Assembly: GCF_002834235.1 (NCBI RefSeq)
Contig: NZ_NNBY01000032.1
Span: 1-64,000 of the forward strand
Reading direction: 5' to 3'
Source: Ruminococcus bromii
GTDB taxonomy: Bacteria > Bacillota > Clostridia > Oscillospirales > Acutalibacteraceae
DNA length: 64,000 bases
The notes below the pieces were generated by a model. The model was not told the DNA's origin and did no database searches. It saw nothing but the letters and a program-made list of their open reading frames with translations. This document shows, one piece after another, positions 62,287 to 64,000 of the stretch; positions within the stretch are counted from its first letter, which is position 1; every line of letters begins with the position of its first letter. Made by a program: the position numbers and the translations under genes.

Positions 62287-63795
62287 ATGTTATACAACAG
62301 CACACAAAATGCCAAAGAAGTAGTTTCTGCGGCACAGGCCATTGCACAGGGTATTTCAAAGGATGGCGGTCTTTTTGTACCGCAGGAATTTCCTAAGTAT
62401 GATGAAAATACCTTCAAGGCACTTTTGAAAACAGATTACAAAGGAAGAGCAAAGAAAGTATTTTCTGATTTTCTTTCTGATTTCACAGAAGAGGAAATCA
62501 GCGACTGCGTAGAAAAGGCTTATACAGCTCAGAAATTCGGCGGTGAAAATCCTGCTCCTATTTCATACTGTAATCTTGACGGAACAACCCTGAATATTCT
62601 TGAACTCTGGCATGGTCCTACATGTGCGTTTAAGGATATGGCACTCCAGATTCTCCCACATCTTCTCACAAAGTCACTCAAGAAAAAATATGACGGCAAG
62701 ACAGCTGTTATTCTCGTTGCTACATCAGGCGATACAGGCAAGGCTGCTCTTGAAGGCTTTAAAGATGTTGAACACACAAAGATTGTTGTTTTCTATCCTG
62801 TTGACGGTGTAAGTCCGATGCAGAAGCATCAGATGAATACTCAGGAAGGTGAAAATGTTCGTGTTTGTGCAATCAAGGGTAACTTTGATGACGCTCAGAC
62901 AGGCGTTAAGAAGATATTCACTACACCTTCAGTTGCAGAAAAGCTCGCTGAGAATAATATGCTTTTCTCATCAGCAAACTCAATCAACTGGGGCAGACTT
63001 CTTCCGCAGATTGTTTACTATATTTCGGCTTACTGCGATCTTGTAAATGACGGTAAAATCGAGCTTGGTGACAAGATTAATGTTGTTGTTCCGACAGGTA
63101 ACTTCGGTAACATCCTTGCATCGTACTATGCAAGTCTCATGGGACTTCCAATCAACAAGTTTATTTGTGCGTCAAACTCTAATAATGTTCTTACAGATTT
63201 TATCAAAACAGGCGTTTATGATAAGAACAGAAATTTCTATACAACAATTTCACCTTCAATGGATATCCTTGTTTCAAGTAACCTTGAAAGACTTCTCTAC
63301 AAGCTTTCAGGTGATAATGACGAAGTTACAAGAGGCTGGATGAATGCACTCAAATCAGAAGGCAAGTATGAAGTAAGTGATGATGTAAAGGCTGTTATCA
63401 ACGAAAAGTTCTACGGCGGATTCTGTGATGATAAGAATACAGAGGCTACAATTCACGAGATGTTTGAGCAGGATAAGTACCTTTGTGATACTCACACAGC
63501 TGTTGCAATCAATGTGTACAAGCAGTATGTTGAGGAAACAGGCGACAAGACACCTTCTGTAATCGTGTCAACTGCAAGTCCGTATAAATTCTCTAAGGCT
63601 GTTCTTGAGGCTGTTGAACCAAACGCAACACTTCCTGAAACAGAATTTGATATGGTTGATGAACTTCATAAGGTTTCCGGTGCCGAAGTGCCTGCACCTC
63701 TTGCAAATCTTAAAAATAAAACTGCTCGATTCTCTGATGTTACAGAAGATAATGATATGGAGAATTATGTTCTTGGAGCACTCGGTATAGATTAA
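62287..63795 (+). CDS. thrC: Threonine synthase
   Basis: 502 aa PLP enzyme converting O-phosphohomoserine to threonine. It is the long form with the N-terminal domain beginning YNSTQNAKEVVSAAQAI and SKDGGLFVP. The PLP lysine is in CAFKDMALQ, followed by VATSGDTGKAALEG and GNFGNILASYYASLMGLP. RBS GAAAGGAAG. It has its own promoter. Its stop codon overlaps the ATG of the next gene by 1 nt. Confidence 0.96.
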   Translation: MLYNSTQNAKEVVSAAQAIAQGISKDGGLFVPQEFPKYDENTFKALLKTDYKGRAKKVFSDFLSDFTEEEISDCVEKAYTAQKFGGENPAPISYCNLDGTTLNILELWHGPTCAFKDMALQILPHLLTKSLKKKYDGKTAVILVATSGDTGKAALEGFKDVEHTKIVVFYPVDGVSPMQKHQMNTQEGENVRVCAIKGNFDDAQTGVKKIFTTPSVAEKLAENNMLFSSANSINWGRLLPQIVYYISAYCDLVNDGKIELGDKINVVVPTGNFGNILASYYASLMGLPINKFICASNSNNVLTDFIKTGVYDKNRNFYTTISPSMDILVSSNLERLLYKLSGDNDEVTRGWMNALKSEGKYEVSDDVKAVINEKFYGGFCDDKNTEATIHEMFEQDKYLCDTHTAVAINVYKQYVEETGDKTPSVIVSTASPYKFSKAVLEAVEPNATLPETEFDMVDELHKVSGAEVPAPLANLKNKTARFSDVTEDNDMENYVLGALGID

Positions 63796-64000
63796 TGGCA
63801 TTATTTGCTATAGCGGATTTACATCTTTCGCTTGGTGAAGATAAGCCTATGGATGTTTTCGCAGGCTGGAACGATTATACTTCAAGACTTGAAAATAATT
63901 GGAGAAAGCTTGTTACCGATAATGACACGGTTGTTGTGTCGGGCGATATTTCCTGGGCAATGAAACTTGAAGAAACTCTTACGGATTTTACTTTCATAGA
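63795..64000 (+). CDS. Metallophosphoesterase, N-terminal part (cut by window end)
   Basis: The first 68 residues are visible. They begin ALFAIADLHLSLGED and contain VVVSGDISWAMKLEE, the DxH and GD metal-binding motifs of calcineurin-like phosphoesterases. The start codon overlaps the thrC stop (TAATG). The ORF is open at position 64000. Substrate unknown; homologues in Clostridia are often annotated as serine/threonine phosphatase-like proteins. Confidence 0.85.
   Translation, partial: MALFAIADLHLSLGEDKPMDVFAGWNDYTSRLENNWRKLVTDNDTVVVSGDISWAMKLEETLTDFTFI

Noticed and set aside
1..64000. Mobile elements, prophage, tRNA or rRNA genes, defence or secondary-metabolite clusters
   Set aside because: No transposase, integrase, attachment site, cloverleaf, rRNA segment or cluster of such genes was found on either strand by reading.

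Overview
The window is chromosomal housekeeping DNA from a low-to-mid GC, spore-forming member of the Firmicutes, class Clostridia. It is most like a gut Oscillospiraceae/Ruminococcus-type organism. The evidence is gene order (rpsB-tsf, infC-rpmI-rplT, plsX-rnc-smc-ftsY, nadD-yqeK-rsfS-leuS, miaB-ylbF-mutS-mutL-miaA, yggS-sepF-ylmH-divIVA-ileS-lspA-rluD), strong AGGAGG Shine-Dalgarno sites, many TTG starts, sigma-A promoters with 17-bp spacers, and sporulation genes (spoIIGA-sigE, yunB, a ylmC/ymxH homologue). Genus is not certain from sequence alone.

Layout. Positions 1-580 hold no convincing gene but carry a four-copy 16-nt direct repeat and several hairpins. From 581 to 8094 the minus strand carries a phosphoglucomutase, a large acyltransferase-3 protein fused to a second polytopic membrane domain, and a two-gene glycosyltransferase operon (GT-C-like membrane protein plus a GT2 polyprenyl-phosphate glycosyltransferase); the last three look like envelope glycan genes. 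From 8430 come pfkA, an acidic MORN-repeat protein next to an MscS channel, and a small lipoprotein. Between 12432 and 15086 the minus strand carries spoIIGA-sigE and a DegV protein, with a tiny divergent membrane-protein gene (28 aa) between them. From about 15.2 kb to the end every gene is on the plus strand: a PRC-barrel protein, a SleB-like hydrolase, rpsB-tsf, infC-rpmI-rplT, a long run from an rRNA methyltransferase gene to leuS (recombination, topology, tRNA modification, lipid synthesis, RNA processing, chromosome segregation, SRP receptor, NAD and ribosome assembly), rpsU, aroQ-peptidase, efp, yunB, the mismatch-repair/tRNA-modification/division run from miaB to ileS, lspA-rluD, rplS, two tandem signal peptidase genes, rbgA-rnhB-yraN-dipeptidase, thrC and a truncated metallophosphoesterase.

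Regulation visible in the sequence includes an L20-type attenuator before infC, an L19-type leader before rplS, a structured leader before rpsB, a spoIIG-like long-spacer promoter with a Spo0A-like box, and three places where an intrinsic terminator physically overlaps the next gene's promoter or ribosome-binding site. Two genes appear to use non-canonical start codons: infC (ATC, as expected for IF3) and the radical SAM gene after rnc (apparently ATT).

I found no CRISPR array, prophage, insertion sequence, tRNA or rRNA, and no defence or biosynthetic cluster. I do not see a clearly new multi-gene system. The items most worth a second look are the ATT start, the terminator/SD overlap at yunB, the spoIIG-region architecture, the 5' repeat, the acyltransferase fusion and the MORN-MscS pair.
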